A DNA stretch of 64,000 bases. It comes from Podospora comata (Eukaryota > Ascomycota > Sordariomycetes > Sordariales > Podosporaceae). The stretch spans positions 2,232,001-2,296,000 of the forward strand of contig CP071497.1 of NCBI GenBank assembly GCA_017354895.1, in the 5' to 3' direction. The position numbers were made by a program, and so were the translations under genes. This document shows positions 54,336-64,000 of the stretch, in pieces. The notes beneath the pieces were generated by a model, which was not told the DNA's origin, did not search any database, and was given only the letters and a program-made list of their open reading frames with translations. The number at the start of each line of letters is the position of its first letter. The first letter of the stretch is position 1.

Positions 54336-55902
54336 TCAGATATCTCCCTTGTACCACTTTGTCCACCCCCGAAACTGGATACGGCAGAGCCCGTTCCGCA
54401 TCTGCTCCGTCCTCATCGGCTTCACTCTCAGGTTAGCAACCTTGTCCATACAGCTCAAGGGATTCTCCAGAAAATCCATCGCAACCTTGAACGCCCCGGG
54501 TCGATTGGAAGACGGGTCAAACGTCAAAGCTTTGTTGACGAGCTGGTCGTCTCGGTTGTAACCAGTGCCTTGGTGCATGCCGATGACATGTCCTCCCTGA
54601 TCCATCACTGGACTTCCGCTGCTACATGGAGCAACCGCCACGTTGTGATCCATCAACCGCTGGTTCTCCTCCATGTCACAAACAACCTGCGTAGTCCCCT
54701 CCCGGACTTCGTCATTCTCGTGACCCGACCGGTCAGGAAGAAGCCCCCGCACAGTAACAGTAATCTTCTCCCCTCGATAAGGCGGGTTCCTATGCTTGAG
54801 AAGTCCCTCGCCGTCCACCTCACGATCAAGCCTGATAACTCCCATATCGAACGACTTGTCCCCCACCATGAAGAAAGCCCAGTGAACACCGCAGTGCGTG
54901 CCCCTGTACCTCTCCCAGCCGGGTACATCAATCTCTACCGCCTGAGCAAAACCCTCCTTGTGGTTATACACCGCCGCTCCTACCGTAATGACAGTCTTTT
55001 GATCAACCAACCACCCTGTGAAGCGATGGTATCTCCTCTCCCCATTCTTGTCCGGAAACAAAGTGTGAACCCGCACAATTTCATCATTCCTCCTCCCCTC
55101 GCTCATCGCAGCGGCAACCCCCCTTTTTAACCTCCTCCCTTTTTCTTCTGCTGCACACCGTCCCAATGATGGCTCAGTATCAGTGAGCCCCCAGCAGAGA
55201 ACATCAGGCGCGAAACCAACCTCTCCTCTTGCGATTTCGATCGTCCCTTCACCGACAGTGAGTAACTCCTCGATGATGGCTTGTAGAATGTCAATCTCCT
55301 TCCAGAGCTTGAGATACCTCGCTTTGAAGTCGCCCTCTTGAAGGTCATTCATGAACTCGATCATGACTCGCAGTTGTTTACCCTGGGCGTTGAACACCTC
55401 TACTGGTTGGGCGCGGAGCGAGTTTTTTACTGCGTCGGGGAAGCTGTTGCAAGGGGGGGGAGGGGACCAGGTGATTTCGTGGGTGGTGGTGGTGGAGCCA
55501 TTGATGAGGGAGATGGAGGCTGTGATGAGTGTGGACAGCTGGTCGAAGCGCTTTTCGATTTGGATGACCTGGAGTTCGAGTTCGGCTGTGTGGTGGGGGT
55601 GGGATTTGGTGCAGAGGGTGGTGAGGGAGGGGATGTTGTCTTCGCTTTCGGAGGGGATGGGGAAGGAGGCGAGGAGGTAGGAGAGGAGGAGGGTGTATCG
55701 ACGGAAAAGGGTCGATGTGGCACGGTGGGTTGGGGTCGTGGTGAGGATTTGGCGGAAGTCTTTAACTTGAAGGTTAGCGAAGGGGTGAGGAACGGAGGTG
55801 AAGGGAACGAGACGGACCATATTCAGTGTTGGGTGGTGTGCTGGGTGGGAGTTGAAGGGACACGCCCTCGAGAATTGGGGCGAGTTCGGCCATTTGGGTC
55901 AT
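54336..55902 (-). CDS. Trypsin-fold (S1/PA clan) protein, probable pseudoprotease
   Basis: Two exons, 55902-55818 and 55765-54336 (1515 nt, 504 aa), with a 52-nt intron (GTCCGT donor, CGCTAACC branch, CAAG acceptor). The second exon is open to its own Met at 55820, but the spliced model gives a natural start MTQMAELAPILEGVSLQLPP and NTEYVKDFRQILTT across the junction. Residues 1-230 are a helical N-terminal region of unknown family. The C-terminal half is a chymotrypsin-like fold: TGWLVDQKTVITVGAAVYNH (about 275-295), FDMGVIRLDREV with the usual Asp (about 333), and CSSGSPVMDQGGHVIGMHQG with the usual Ser (about 409). Where relatives carry the AGH-type His box, this protein has VGAA, so the triad His is missing. 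No signal peptide, so probably cytosolic. Confidence 0.82.
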
Positions 55903-57332
55903 TTTGCTGCCGGAGGTTGTTTTTCGACTCAGGATGTCAGCTCAAAGGGATTGATGGTCTCTTTGAAGCAAGGTTCATGGCAGTCTAAATATTTTCAAGA
56001 CTGCTGCCTTGGAGCTCAAGGCCACCTGCACTGCCTGGAGAGCCAAGACATCACCAGTCAGCATGCATGCATACAATGCAGCATAGCCACCAGCCAGCCA
56101 TCTCTAGACTGTCGGTGTACCAACACTGGCATCATTAGGCATGGGAAGCCGGCGTTCTCGAATCTCTCTGGAGATAAATATCGCAAAATTGCGCAAGGAT
56201 GTTCATGATAGGCATTTTAAGAATCCGGGCACTGGAGATATCATTCGCATTTCCAATCTAGATCCTGCTCGCATTTAACCCTTCGCTTTTCCGAGTGCCT
56301 CGTGGCTGTGTGACTATTGGGAAACACGTGCTTGTCTCTCCAGAGACACAGAGATTATCGCCAGTTCACAATCAAACGAAAATGCCTTTCGCTGCTTTAG
56401 ATAGCCGAGGAGGCATAGGAGCGGCTCCTTCTCACCAAAGGGACTATGAAAACTTGTTATGCTATCGATGTAAAAGTTAACCCCAAGTGTTGATTGGGGG
56501 AACCACCCCACTACGGTACCTGCGGAGAAAAAACAGCTTGTAGGCCAAAAGAGAGACAACTGTGCCTCCAGTGCCTGTATCTTTGTGTCTCTTTATGAGT
56601 AGCAAAATGAACCGTGCTTTGGACTTCAAGTCGAACCCGCAGCATGGTATGGGGTGATATCAGGATTAGAGTTTGTAGGCCTAATGATGATGGTTTCTCA
56701 TCACCGGGAGGCTTGATGGGAGGTGTGCGTGCGAGGATGACCAAGTCCGCGTATCTCATTGGAAGGACCAAAAAGCTTCCGTAGTATAAGAATCCCATCT
56801 GGAGAGGAGATAAATCCATTTATGCCGATACTCACCTAGTCTAGGTACCTAATATAGCCATACGTAGGTACCTAGTTAATCCTCTTTACACAGATGAAAA
56901 TACTGATTGTGAAACCTTTCCAAACAAGCGTGACATGTTTCCTAGATGGAACTAATAGTCCTAATACTTGAAGAGGTCATGATAGCAAAACCGAAACACC
57001 GTCTGAATGATCTTGCTAGATATTTGGTCACCGGTCAGTACCATGTTGCCACGGTGAAGAGAACATGACTATCTCCTGGTTTTGACCAGCTGCCAAAGGC
57101 TTAAGCCTCTGTGCATCAAGGGCTGTAAGACCTCGTTCCTCCTACATGAAAAATGCAACTCACCTTGTCCATTACACCTACTACCAGTCTTTGCAGGCCG
57201 CTAGTTTACTGCCACCACTAGGTATTCACAACACGAGCACCCCAGCTTCCAAAGTCATATGAACATCAAGACAAGCTTCCCTGCTCGCCTATCTATCATC
57301 CTCAAAAGATTGACAGCTCAACTCTGCTAATC
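55903..57332. other. Intergenic, towards second AT-rich island
   Basis: 1.43 kb with no supported gene. Carries two near-palindromic ctaggtacct/aggtacctag words at 56840-56876. Holds the promoter of the protease-like gene at its left side. Confidence 0.55.
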
Positions 57333-57791
57333 ATGAAGTCCACAAAGACGTGGCCCAGAGCTCGAGAACAGCCATACCCACAAAGACGAACCACTAATCC
57401 AAGACCAACAACGTCGACATACTACTTCAGACCTCCTACCAGTCGGCACGTCGAAGCAGAGGCACGACGCATGAACTCGCCAGCACCGGCCAACCCCGAC
57501 GCCCCCTGCAACTGCGATATAGGAAGGGCGATAGACGATCTCATAGACGATCTCAAAGCGGTAGGTTGGATGACAAGGAAGTGGACCACATATGGATGTG
57601 GCCCAGATAGGTTTGAACTACCCAAGCCATCTACCCACATTAAATCCTCCACAACCCTGGACCTCCGAAAGTCTCCCGATATCAACACACACTTTATATT
57701 CCACCCAAAGAGACCAAAAATAAAGCTTTTCTTTTACTTCTTTTTGCTCCAGGTACCTATTAATGGCCAAATATACCGAGAAGGATGTTAA
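57333..57791 (+). CDS. Doubtful ORF at the edge of the AT-rich island
   Basis: 152-codon frame starting MKSTKTWPRAREQPYPQR. The first 110 codons have ordinary GC content, with a helical, acidic core (CDIGRAIDDLIDDLKAVGWM) encoded partly by a 12-nt direct repeat (atagacgatctc, twice, near 57530-57553). The last 35 codons run into AT-rich island DNA (KIKLFFYFFLL), so any real gene would be cut short here. No family recognised; could be a chance frame. Confidence 0.25.
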   Translation: MKSTKTWPRAREQPYPQRRTTNPRPTTSTYYFRPPTSRHVEAEARRMNSPAPANPDAPCNCDIGRAIDDLIDDLKAVGWMTRKWTTYGCGPDRFELPKPSTHIKSSTTLDLRKSPDINTHFIFHPKRPKIKLFFYFFLLQVPINGQIYREGC

Positions 57792-58217
57792 AAATGCCAA
57801 GAAAGACATTACCGCTGGTATAAGCTAGCGAAAAGGGTTTAATAAATAAAGGATTCTATGTTTTACCCTAAAGTACCGTACTAATAATACCTTATTAAAG
57901 AACCTTACTTATAAAATTTATTAGTGACTTTTTTACGGTTAACAAAAACTTTATTATTTAATAAGTTTTTCGTTAAAAAAGTTTTAGTTATGCTTTTACT
58001 TATATATTATAAACTAATTATATAGTAAAGTAGCGTAGAAATTCTAGTAGGCCGTAAAGATTAATTAAATAAAATATTATAACGGAGTTACGTTTATTTT
58101 TTAATAGTAATAAGTGGAAGCGCTAAGTTCATTTACTAAATATAATAAATTAAAGTAGATTATTATTATTTATTAATAAACTATAGTAAATTAAGTACGG
58201 AAGTATTGAAAAGATTA
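57792..58217. other. AT-rich RIP-like DNA, left edge of second island
   Basis: Strongly AT-rich with scarce CA and TG dinucleotides; no ORF and no family recognised. Confidence 0.65.
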
Positions 58218-58684
58218 ATGTCACAGTTAACCCGACGGCAGGTCGCGCTACATATGAGGCGCAGGACGTCCCTAGCCAATCATTAGAAAAGTCATGAGAC
58301 AGCTAATCAAGGCTGGACGAAAGTGCTATGGCGCCAAGACACACGAGCACTCTACAGGATGCAAGATGCTATGGGTGATCAGAGGCATAAGCATGACGAG
58401 CACTTTGCAGGATGCAAGATGCTATGGGTGATCGGAGCTGTAGCAAGGCGAGCACTTTAGGGCCCCAGGATCTATATATACGGAAGAACTAGCTAGTGTA
58501 GATAGATAGTTCCGCAGTATATAATTATAAGTTATAATCGTTAGTATCTAAACTATTGTGATCAAGATAAGCTATTATTATATATCATTTAATTATATTA
58601 AACTAGGATTATTTAGAAGTACCTTTAACCAGAGTTCTTTTTAGAGGTTTTAAATAGAGGTTCTAAATAAAGGTTCGTTATACG
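58218..58684 (+). mobile_element. LTR of a retrotransposon with an internal duplication (fossil)
   Basis: About 467 nt. Its first half matches the reverse complement of 29160-29390; its second half matches the LTRs ending at 28412 and at 59232 (gtagatagatagttccgcagt, ggttcgttata). It contains a tandem duplication of 53 nt. Broken and old, though less RIP-shifted in its first half. Confidence 0.7.
58344..58448 (+). repeat. Two tandem 53-nt units inside the LTR
   Basis: Units 58344-58396 and 58397-58448 share cgagcact and caggatgcaagatgctatgggtgatc, and a third partial unit (cgagcacttt) begins at 58449. The related LTR fragment at 29.2 kb has only one unit. Confidence 0.85.
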
Positions 58685-59231
58685 TTATATATTTATTTTA
58701 ACTCTATTACGGATAAATTAAAAACGTCTTTTACTACTATAGCCGGACCTAAAAACATTTAGATAGGAAGCGTTTTGTTTAGCCTAAGTAACGAGGGACC
58801 TTTTATTAGTACTAGACTTATATTTATCACTATAAAATAAGTCGTTAAATATATTATGAAGCTTAAGGAAGAGGTTAGTAAACACGGGAGTAAATTATTA
58901 CTATTACGACCGTACTTAAGTCGACTGTTAAATTCCCGGTACCGGAGTATCATACAAGAGGAAAAGTAAAATTTAAAGGGTTTTTAATTTCATTTAAAAT
59001 CTATTTTCGTTATTACTTAAACTAATTTTCTAACGAAATGTTAAAAATAATTTTCGCGGCTACTAAACTTAAAGAAAGGGCTTTCGCGTAGTTCGAACTT
59101 ATGTTTAATAACTATTATAAGTAAAAGCTGGAAAACTAAAAGAAAATTACTAAAGAATACTTTAAAAATTATCGTATCTTTAAAATTAAATTTGAAAAAG
59201 TATTTAAGGAGTATAATAAAGTAAAGTACGT
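58685..59231 (+). mobile_element. Internal 5' part of LTR element (fossil)
   Basis: Aligns with 28413-28830 for at least 400 nt. RIP-degraded with no open frame. It stops at about 59231 where another LTR in opposite orientation begins. Confidence 0.6.
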
Positions 59232-59629
59232 TGTGTGACGAACCCCTATCCAGAACTTCTGAAAGGGATACTGGTTGAAGGCACTTCTGAACAATCCTGG
59301 TTCGGTATAGCTAAACAGTGTACAACAAATGGCTTGTCTCAATTACAATAGCTAAAAAACTACGATTATAACTTATATTATATACTACGGAACTGTCTAT
59401 CTACGCTAGCCAGTTCCTCCGTATATATAGACCTTAAAACCGTGAACCGTTAACTTATAGACGGTCCTCGGTCCACCTCTAATTAGCTGATACTGGACCG
59501 TGGACCGTAAGCTCCGCCGCGGTCCCCGGTCCCTATTTTATTAGTCCGTTCCGTCTTATAGACCGTAAGCCCTGTTCGATTGCCCGGTCCAGTCCTGATT
59601 AGTTCCTTATGGCCCTACTATCTCCCACA
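59232..59629 (-). mobile_element. LTR of a Ty3/gypsy-type element, minus orientation (fossil)
   Basis: 398 nt with TG...CA ends on the minus strand (TGTGGGAGATAG ... GTTCGTCACACA). It contains a TATA-like stretch (ctatatatacgg) and matches the LTR at 28013-28412. A purine-rich tract (agagggggagt) lies about 20 nt before its 5' end on the minus strand, as expected for the polypurine tract next to a 3' LTR. Confidence 0.75.
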
Positions 59630-61527
59630 ACCGTAATATAATACTCCCCCTCTAGGCCGAAGCCCCTACGGCTTAGTCTTTTTTTATTACTAACGATATT
59701 ATAAGTTTTTCCTCTTTACCTCTCCTTATACTACACTATATTTAACCGTATATAAAAATGTTATTATAAGACTAACCAGTCCTCTACGCTTGCCTCACGA
59801 ATCTAGCGCCGTGGTTCTACTATAATACTATATTCTACTTATTTTACCTCCGGGCTTACTTATATAATGTCCTCCGACTCGTTACAGTATGTTAAGTACG
59901 TGCGCCGTAAAGTTCTATATAACGGTTCTAACGTTAGTTCTATTCGTAGGTACTTCTTTCTTTTTTTTCCGTATCGTTATTAACGTATAATAGTAATTCG
60001 AACGATAGAAGAGTAAAATAAGTTCGAGCGTAAAGAATAAAAGTTTAAAAACTAACTTTCGTTACTAATTACTAAGCTTCTCCGGGTAAAACAAATATAT
60101 CGTTCCTTCCGTACCCGCGAGGAGCGTCTTTTTGCGCGGGGTATCTAGAAAGAGGACGCTTAAGTAGCGTAATCCGTAGTTACGGCGCCGCCTATTTTTT
60201 TACTGGGTGCCTCTACGCGGCCGAGCGCTGCCCTAAATACCGTCCTATAGTCTCCTCTTACCCCTAACTCTTCCTTAGGCCCTAACTAGCCTTCCGACCC
60301 TTCCTTCGACCTAAGTATAGCCGGTCCTTCTTTCCTAGCTACTTAGGATATTATTAGGAACGCGCTTTTTACTTTTTTAAATAATTAAGACGCATAATAG
60401 TTTTTATATATAGGTTCCTTTATATCTTTTAACTTTATAGTATAGCGTATTATACGTTAATTACTTATATCGAAGGTACGGGTTTAACTCCCGTCGAGGT
60501 TCTTCGTTATTTAAGTTTTCGGGTATTTCCCGTAGATTTAAGTAACGATTTTCTTTTTCCTACTTCGCCGGTAGTATATCTTCGACTCTTACAGTAGTAA
60601 AGGCGTATAGTATTAATTAGGCCTAGATTTCCTCATACTTACTAACCTTATAGTATTACGTATAGTACGTTGACTATTACGTCGAAGATATAGGTTTGAT
60701 TCTTATCGAAATTCTTTTAGTTCTATATTATAGCTATTTAACTATAGCCTAGAGCCGGGTCTTTTTTACTTACTTAGGTTTTAACCGGTCCGGATATCGC
60801 TAATAAAATTCTTTTTACTTATTTAGGTAGTTAAAGTATATCTATAGTTCCTATAAATTATTTATAATGAAATATCTTAATTAACTAACTAAATACTTTA
60901 ATTTACTATTATTAAACCGTAAATTTAGTATCTATTTTATATTATACTTTTCTTTTTTGTCCTCTGCTATTACTTATATATTAACTTTACTTACCGGTAA
61001 TATGGGTTTTAAAAGTAAAATATAAAAAGTATATAACCGTAAATATATTATATTAAGTAACTTTAGTTCGAATACCGTCTCCGATATTTTCTTTTTAACT
61101 TTAAACGGGCCTACTTTACTATAGTCTAATTTCTTATTAAGTCATTTAATATATAAATTATATATGGAAAGGAATACTATATCTTTCTTTTTAAAGTAAA
61201 GTCCCTTAAACCTTCTAACATTATAATATTTCTATATCCTTTTCTTTATAAACTTTAGCTTTTCCTTAATCTTACTATAAAAAATATATATTTTATTTAC
61301 TTTAATTCTAGCCCTAGGTACCTTAACCGTAGGTCCCTACCATAGGTTTACTTTATAACCGAAATTCGCGAAAAAAAGTATAACTTTCGTAATCTCCGTT
61401 AACGATATATTATACGCTAATTATACTATAAATAATAGTTTAACCTAATTATCCTATTTAAAATTAATATAATTCCGTAAGTATTATTTTACAATTTAAT
61501 TAAGCTGCTCCGTTTAACTATCCATTT
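59630..61527 (-). mobile_element. Internal 3' part of a Ty3/gypsy-type element (fossil)
   Basis: About 1.9 kb of AT-rich, CpA-depleted DNA next to the 3' LTR. On the minus strand between about 61400 and 60950 a degraded frame still resembles the end of the integrase region of chromovirus-type Ty3/gypsy polyproteins (the GPFKV and HP-x-FH-x-S-LLEP-like zones). No intact frame remains; very many breaks, age beyond simple estimate. It is cut at 61527 by a younger insertion. Confidence 0.6.
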
Positions 61528-62149
61528 TGTTAGCTGGTATGCCCTGATAGGCCTATAATATAGTACCTATACAGGGTTGCTGTAGAATACAGCAGTGCGC
61601 AAGCGGAAGCGGGAGGATACAATGGCAGTGCCGAAGGAAGGAAAAGGCACTGTAATACAGTGGAGTATAAGGAATAGGAATTGCCTTTATTACTCTTATT
61701 ATCCTTAATGCCCTTAATGCCCTTAAGGAGAGAAAGGAAAACTATTTTACAGAAGAGGAGAGAGGTTTATATATAGGCCTTCGTAGGCCTACAGTGGGTC
61801 CTGTAGGCCCTGAAGGCCCTATACCACTTGGGGTGGTTAGTGGACCTTAGTGGGTCTGGTAGAACCTCATGGAAATCCATTGAACCTTTAGTAGCAGGGG
61901 TGCCCTGTAGATCACACCATTATAGCAGCTTATTGCGTAAGCTTGTAGCTACTTTGGAAGATTCTAGCATCCGTTGACTAAGCCTCAGGCCACAGTAGCC
62001 CTGTAAGCCTAGGCAAGGGTCCCTTGTAAGGAATATTCTAGAGGGATCCAAGCCGGGAAATTCCGTTACTGCTTATAGCAGTACTGCTCACTGTAATACC
62101 AATCTGTAGGGAAGTAAATAAGGCACTTAGTAGTACCCACATGTTAACA
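61528..62149. mobile_element. Solo-LTR-like repeat, copy A
   Basis: 622 nt with perfect 5-bp inverted ends (TGTTA...TAACA), a TATA-like stretch (tttatatatagg) and normal CA/TG content, unlike its surroundings. It is flanked by cattt and cgttt, a 5-bp target-site duplication differing by one G/A-type transition. About 92% identical to copy B. No internal domain next to it, so a solo LTR is the best reading. Confidence 0.65.
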
Positions 62150-62271
62150 CGTTTAAAGATAGTAAGCCGAAAACGCTTTACTTATTACTTTTAGCCTCGT
62201 TATTAATACTTTTTAAAACTTTAATATAAATTTAATATTATAATCCGTAATAAATTCCTTTAATTATATAT
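62150..62271. other. 122-nt AT-rich spacer between the two solo-LTR-like repeats
   Basis: RIP-like composition, same character as the DNA before copy A. Probably host-site element DNA into which both copies inserted. Confidence 0.5.
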
Positions 62272-62894
62272 TGTTAGCTGGTATGCCCTGATAGGCCTAT
62301 AGTATAGTACTTATACAGAGTTGCTGTAAAATACAGCAGTGCGCAAGCGGAAGCGGAAGGATACGACGGCAGTGCCGAAGGAAAGGAAAGGCACTGTAAT
62401 ACAGTGGAGTATAAGGAATAGAAATTGCCTTTATTACTCTTGCTGCTCTTATTGCCCTTGATATCCCTTGAGGAGAGAAAGAAAAACTATTCTACAGGAG
62501 AGGAGAGAGGTCAATATATAGGCCTTCGTAGGCCTACTGTAAGTCTTGTAGGCCCTGGAGGCCCTATACCACTTAAGGTGGTTAGTGGACCTTAGTGGGT
62601 CTTGTAGAACCTCATGGAAATCTATCGATCTTTTAGTGGCAAGGGTGCCCTGTAGATCGCACTATTATAGCAGCTTATTGCGTAAGCTTGCAGCCACTTT
62701 GGAAGGTTCTAGCATCTTTTGACTAAGCCTCAGGCCACAGTAGCCTTGTAAGCCTAGGCAAGGGTCCCTTGTAAGGAATATTCTAGAGGGATCCAAGCCG
62801 GAAAATTCCGTTACTGCTTATAGCAGTACTGCTCACTGTAATACCAATCTGTAGGGCAGTAAATAGGGCACTTAGTAGTACCTACATGTTAACA
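62272..62894. mobile_element. Solo-LTR-like repeat, copy B
   Basis: 623 nt, same ends (TGTTA...TAACA) and same orientation as copy A; some 50 differences by eye, nearly all transitions. Flanks tatat and aaatc show no clear target-site duplication. Confidence 0.65.
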
Positions 62895-63840
62895 AAATCG
62901 TACGGTATAAAGCTAATACCCGTAAAGCTACCTTATATATTTATCTCCGTTAGAAAGGCAAAGAAGGCCTCGCGGAAGATATAAAGGAAATTAACTTTAC
63001 TTATATAGTTAATATATACGTATATTAAATCCTCGATTTAGCGACCGTACGCCTATTTTAGCGGCCTAAAGTAATTAATATCGAGTAATTAAAGGAAGTA
63101 AGAGGAATATAGAGGTATATAGAGCGTAATAATGTTATTATACTAGTAATAACGCTCGAATTCGGTTAAGTAATAGCTTTCGTAGTTATTAAAACTTAAT
63201 AACCGATATTTACTTTTTATACGAAACGCTATATAATAATCGAAGTACTTAATTTAATTTAGGCCTACCAGATTAATAATTTAATTATTTTCGGTAATTA
63301 TAATACGTTAGTCGGCCGGAAAGTTATACTCGGTATACTAATTAGCGAGGTAGTACTACGCGGCTAAAATAATAAAAGGAAGGATAGTCTAACTAAAGGT
63401 ATTAACTTACTAGATTACCGTTACCTATTCGCGGTTATTAGGCTAGGCTAATTTTACTTTACTAAAGCCGTTTAAGGTCGTAATTACTATACTTACGAAA
63501 ATAATACTTATTATAAATCTAGTTTCGTCGAAATTATAAATATTATTATTTATAATACCGTATTTAGCCTTAGTATTCCGTACGAGTGTAAACTATTCGG
63601 CAATAACTTTTAGATTCTCGCACTTAGCTCTTTAGTAGTCGTATCTACGCATAAAACGTATCCGGAGCTCTAGCTAGCGTTTAACGAATCGGTATACCTA
63701 GAGCTTACCGACAGGAGGCGCGTCGCAGGCATATAGTAGTTAGTTGGCTATATCTTCTACACTACTTAATCTCGGTAGAAAAGTTCGCGTAGATAGCTTA
63801 ATAATATAGTAAATAATAGCCTCTTTTTTTAATTAAGTGA
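62895..63840 (+). mobile_element. RIP-degraded coding-like DNA, family not recognised (fossil)
   Basis: AT-rich DNA in which one plus-strand frame keeps coding-like amino acid texture, but it is heavily broken. I cannot name the family; it may be part of a transposable element or a dead gene. It belongs to the same degraded background as 59.6-61.5 kb. Confidence 0.35.
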
Positions 63841-64000
63841 GCTTTTTCGATTTGAGTATAGTGTCGTATTGTGCAGGCTTGCTAGCGCGTCGGCGCCCTA
63901 GCGTTGCTTGGGAGACTCTATAGGCCTTAGCCGCAGCTTGTATGCTTAGCTTTTTGTTATTTTGAAGAGCTTGGAGAGCTAAGATTATTTGGCTTTCTTT
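63841..64000. other. GC-richer DNA at the window end
   Basis: Composition recovers somewhat (gcgcgtcggcgccctagcgttgc). Too short to assign; the feature continues past the window. Confidence 0.4.

Noticed and set aside
54303-55130. 275-codon plus-strand ORF
   Set aside because: Antisense shadow of the protease-like gene.
61528-62894. Copies A and B as the two ends of one miniature LTR element
   Set aside because: The 122-nt spacer is RIPed while the repeats are not, outer flanks (cattt, aaatc) do not match, and copy A alone has a matching pair of flanks.
1-64000. CRISPR array, rRNA genes, bacterial operons or biosynthetic cluster
   Set aside because: No regularly spaced repeats, no rDNA or 5S-like sequence seen, eukaryotic intron-bearing genes throughout, and no polyketide, peptide or terpene synthase core.

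Overview
The window is nuclear DNA of a filamentous ascomycete, most likely a member of the Sordariales (Podospora/Chaetomiaceae-like). The evidence is: a White Collar-1 blue-light receptor; short introns (48 to 83 nt, one of about 358 nt) with GTATGT/GTAAGT-type donors and CTAAC/CTGAC branch sites; CT-rich 5' leaders; and islands of AT-rich, CpA-poor DNA typical of repeat-induced point mutation (RIP). No bacterial features are present.

Layout. 0.4-1.7 kb: four-exon RTA1-family membrane protein (+). 4.0-5.1 kb: disordered protein of unknown function (+). 5.1-11.35 kb: a long stretch of ordinary base composition with no credible gene. 11.35-14.54 kb: wc-1 (-), with its promoter region up to 16.6 kb. 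16.6-20.1 kb: five-exon importin-beta of the Kap121/Pse1 (importin-5) type (-). 22.0-23.6 kb: Sds23-like CBS protein (+). 24.0-25.5 kb: formamidase (-), with GATA and CCAAT motifs upstream. 26.1-27.4 kb: UsgS-like multispan membrane protein (-). 27.6-29.9 kb: first RIP-degraded repeat island. 30.6-32.7 kb: Inp1-like peroxisome inheritance protein (+). 33.5-34.5 kb: OTU1/YOD1-type deubiquitinase (-). 35.5-39.2 kb: Rsc1/Rsc2-like bromodomain-BAH chromatin remodeller subunit (+). 39.9 kb: possible small Ser/Asn-rich gene. 40.8 kb: tRNA-Gly(GCC) (-). 42.5-44.8 kb: NYN/PIN-domain protein with an intron in its 5' leader (+). 46.7-47.6 kb: mitochondrial carrier (-). 48.4-53.1 kb: Sec7-PH Arf exchange factor (-). 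54.3-55.9 kb: trypsin-fold protein lacking the catalytic His (-). 57.3 kb: doubtful ORF. 57.8-64.0 kb: second, larger RIP-degraded island made of nested LTR retroelement fossils.

The genes do not form a pathway or cluster. They are mainly housekeeping or regulatory genes (nuclear import, chromatin remodelling, Arf signalling, deubiquitination, peroxisome inheritance, light sensing, nitrogen-source use). The two heterochromatic islands share an LTR family and bracket about 28 kb of gene-rich DNA. Coding exons were built by hand from splice signals, and every multi-exon model sums to an intact reading frame. Functions rest on recognised family motifs; no searches were run. I found no clearly new multi-gene system. 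The most noteworthy items are the protease-like gene without its His, the un-RIPed repeat pair nested in RIPed DNA, the in-frame intron inside the Sec7 domain, the gene-free 6.2 kb beside wc-1, and a cluster of TTCACG motifs at 45.3-46.0 kb.
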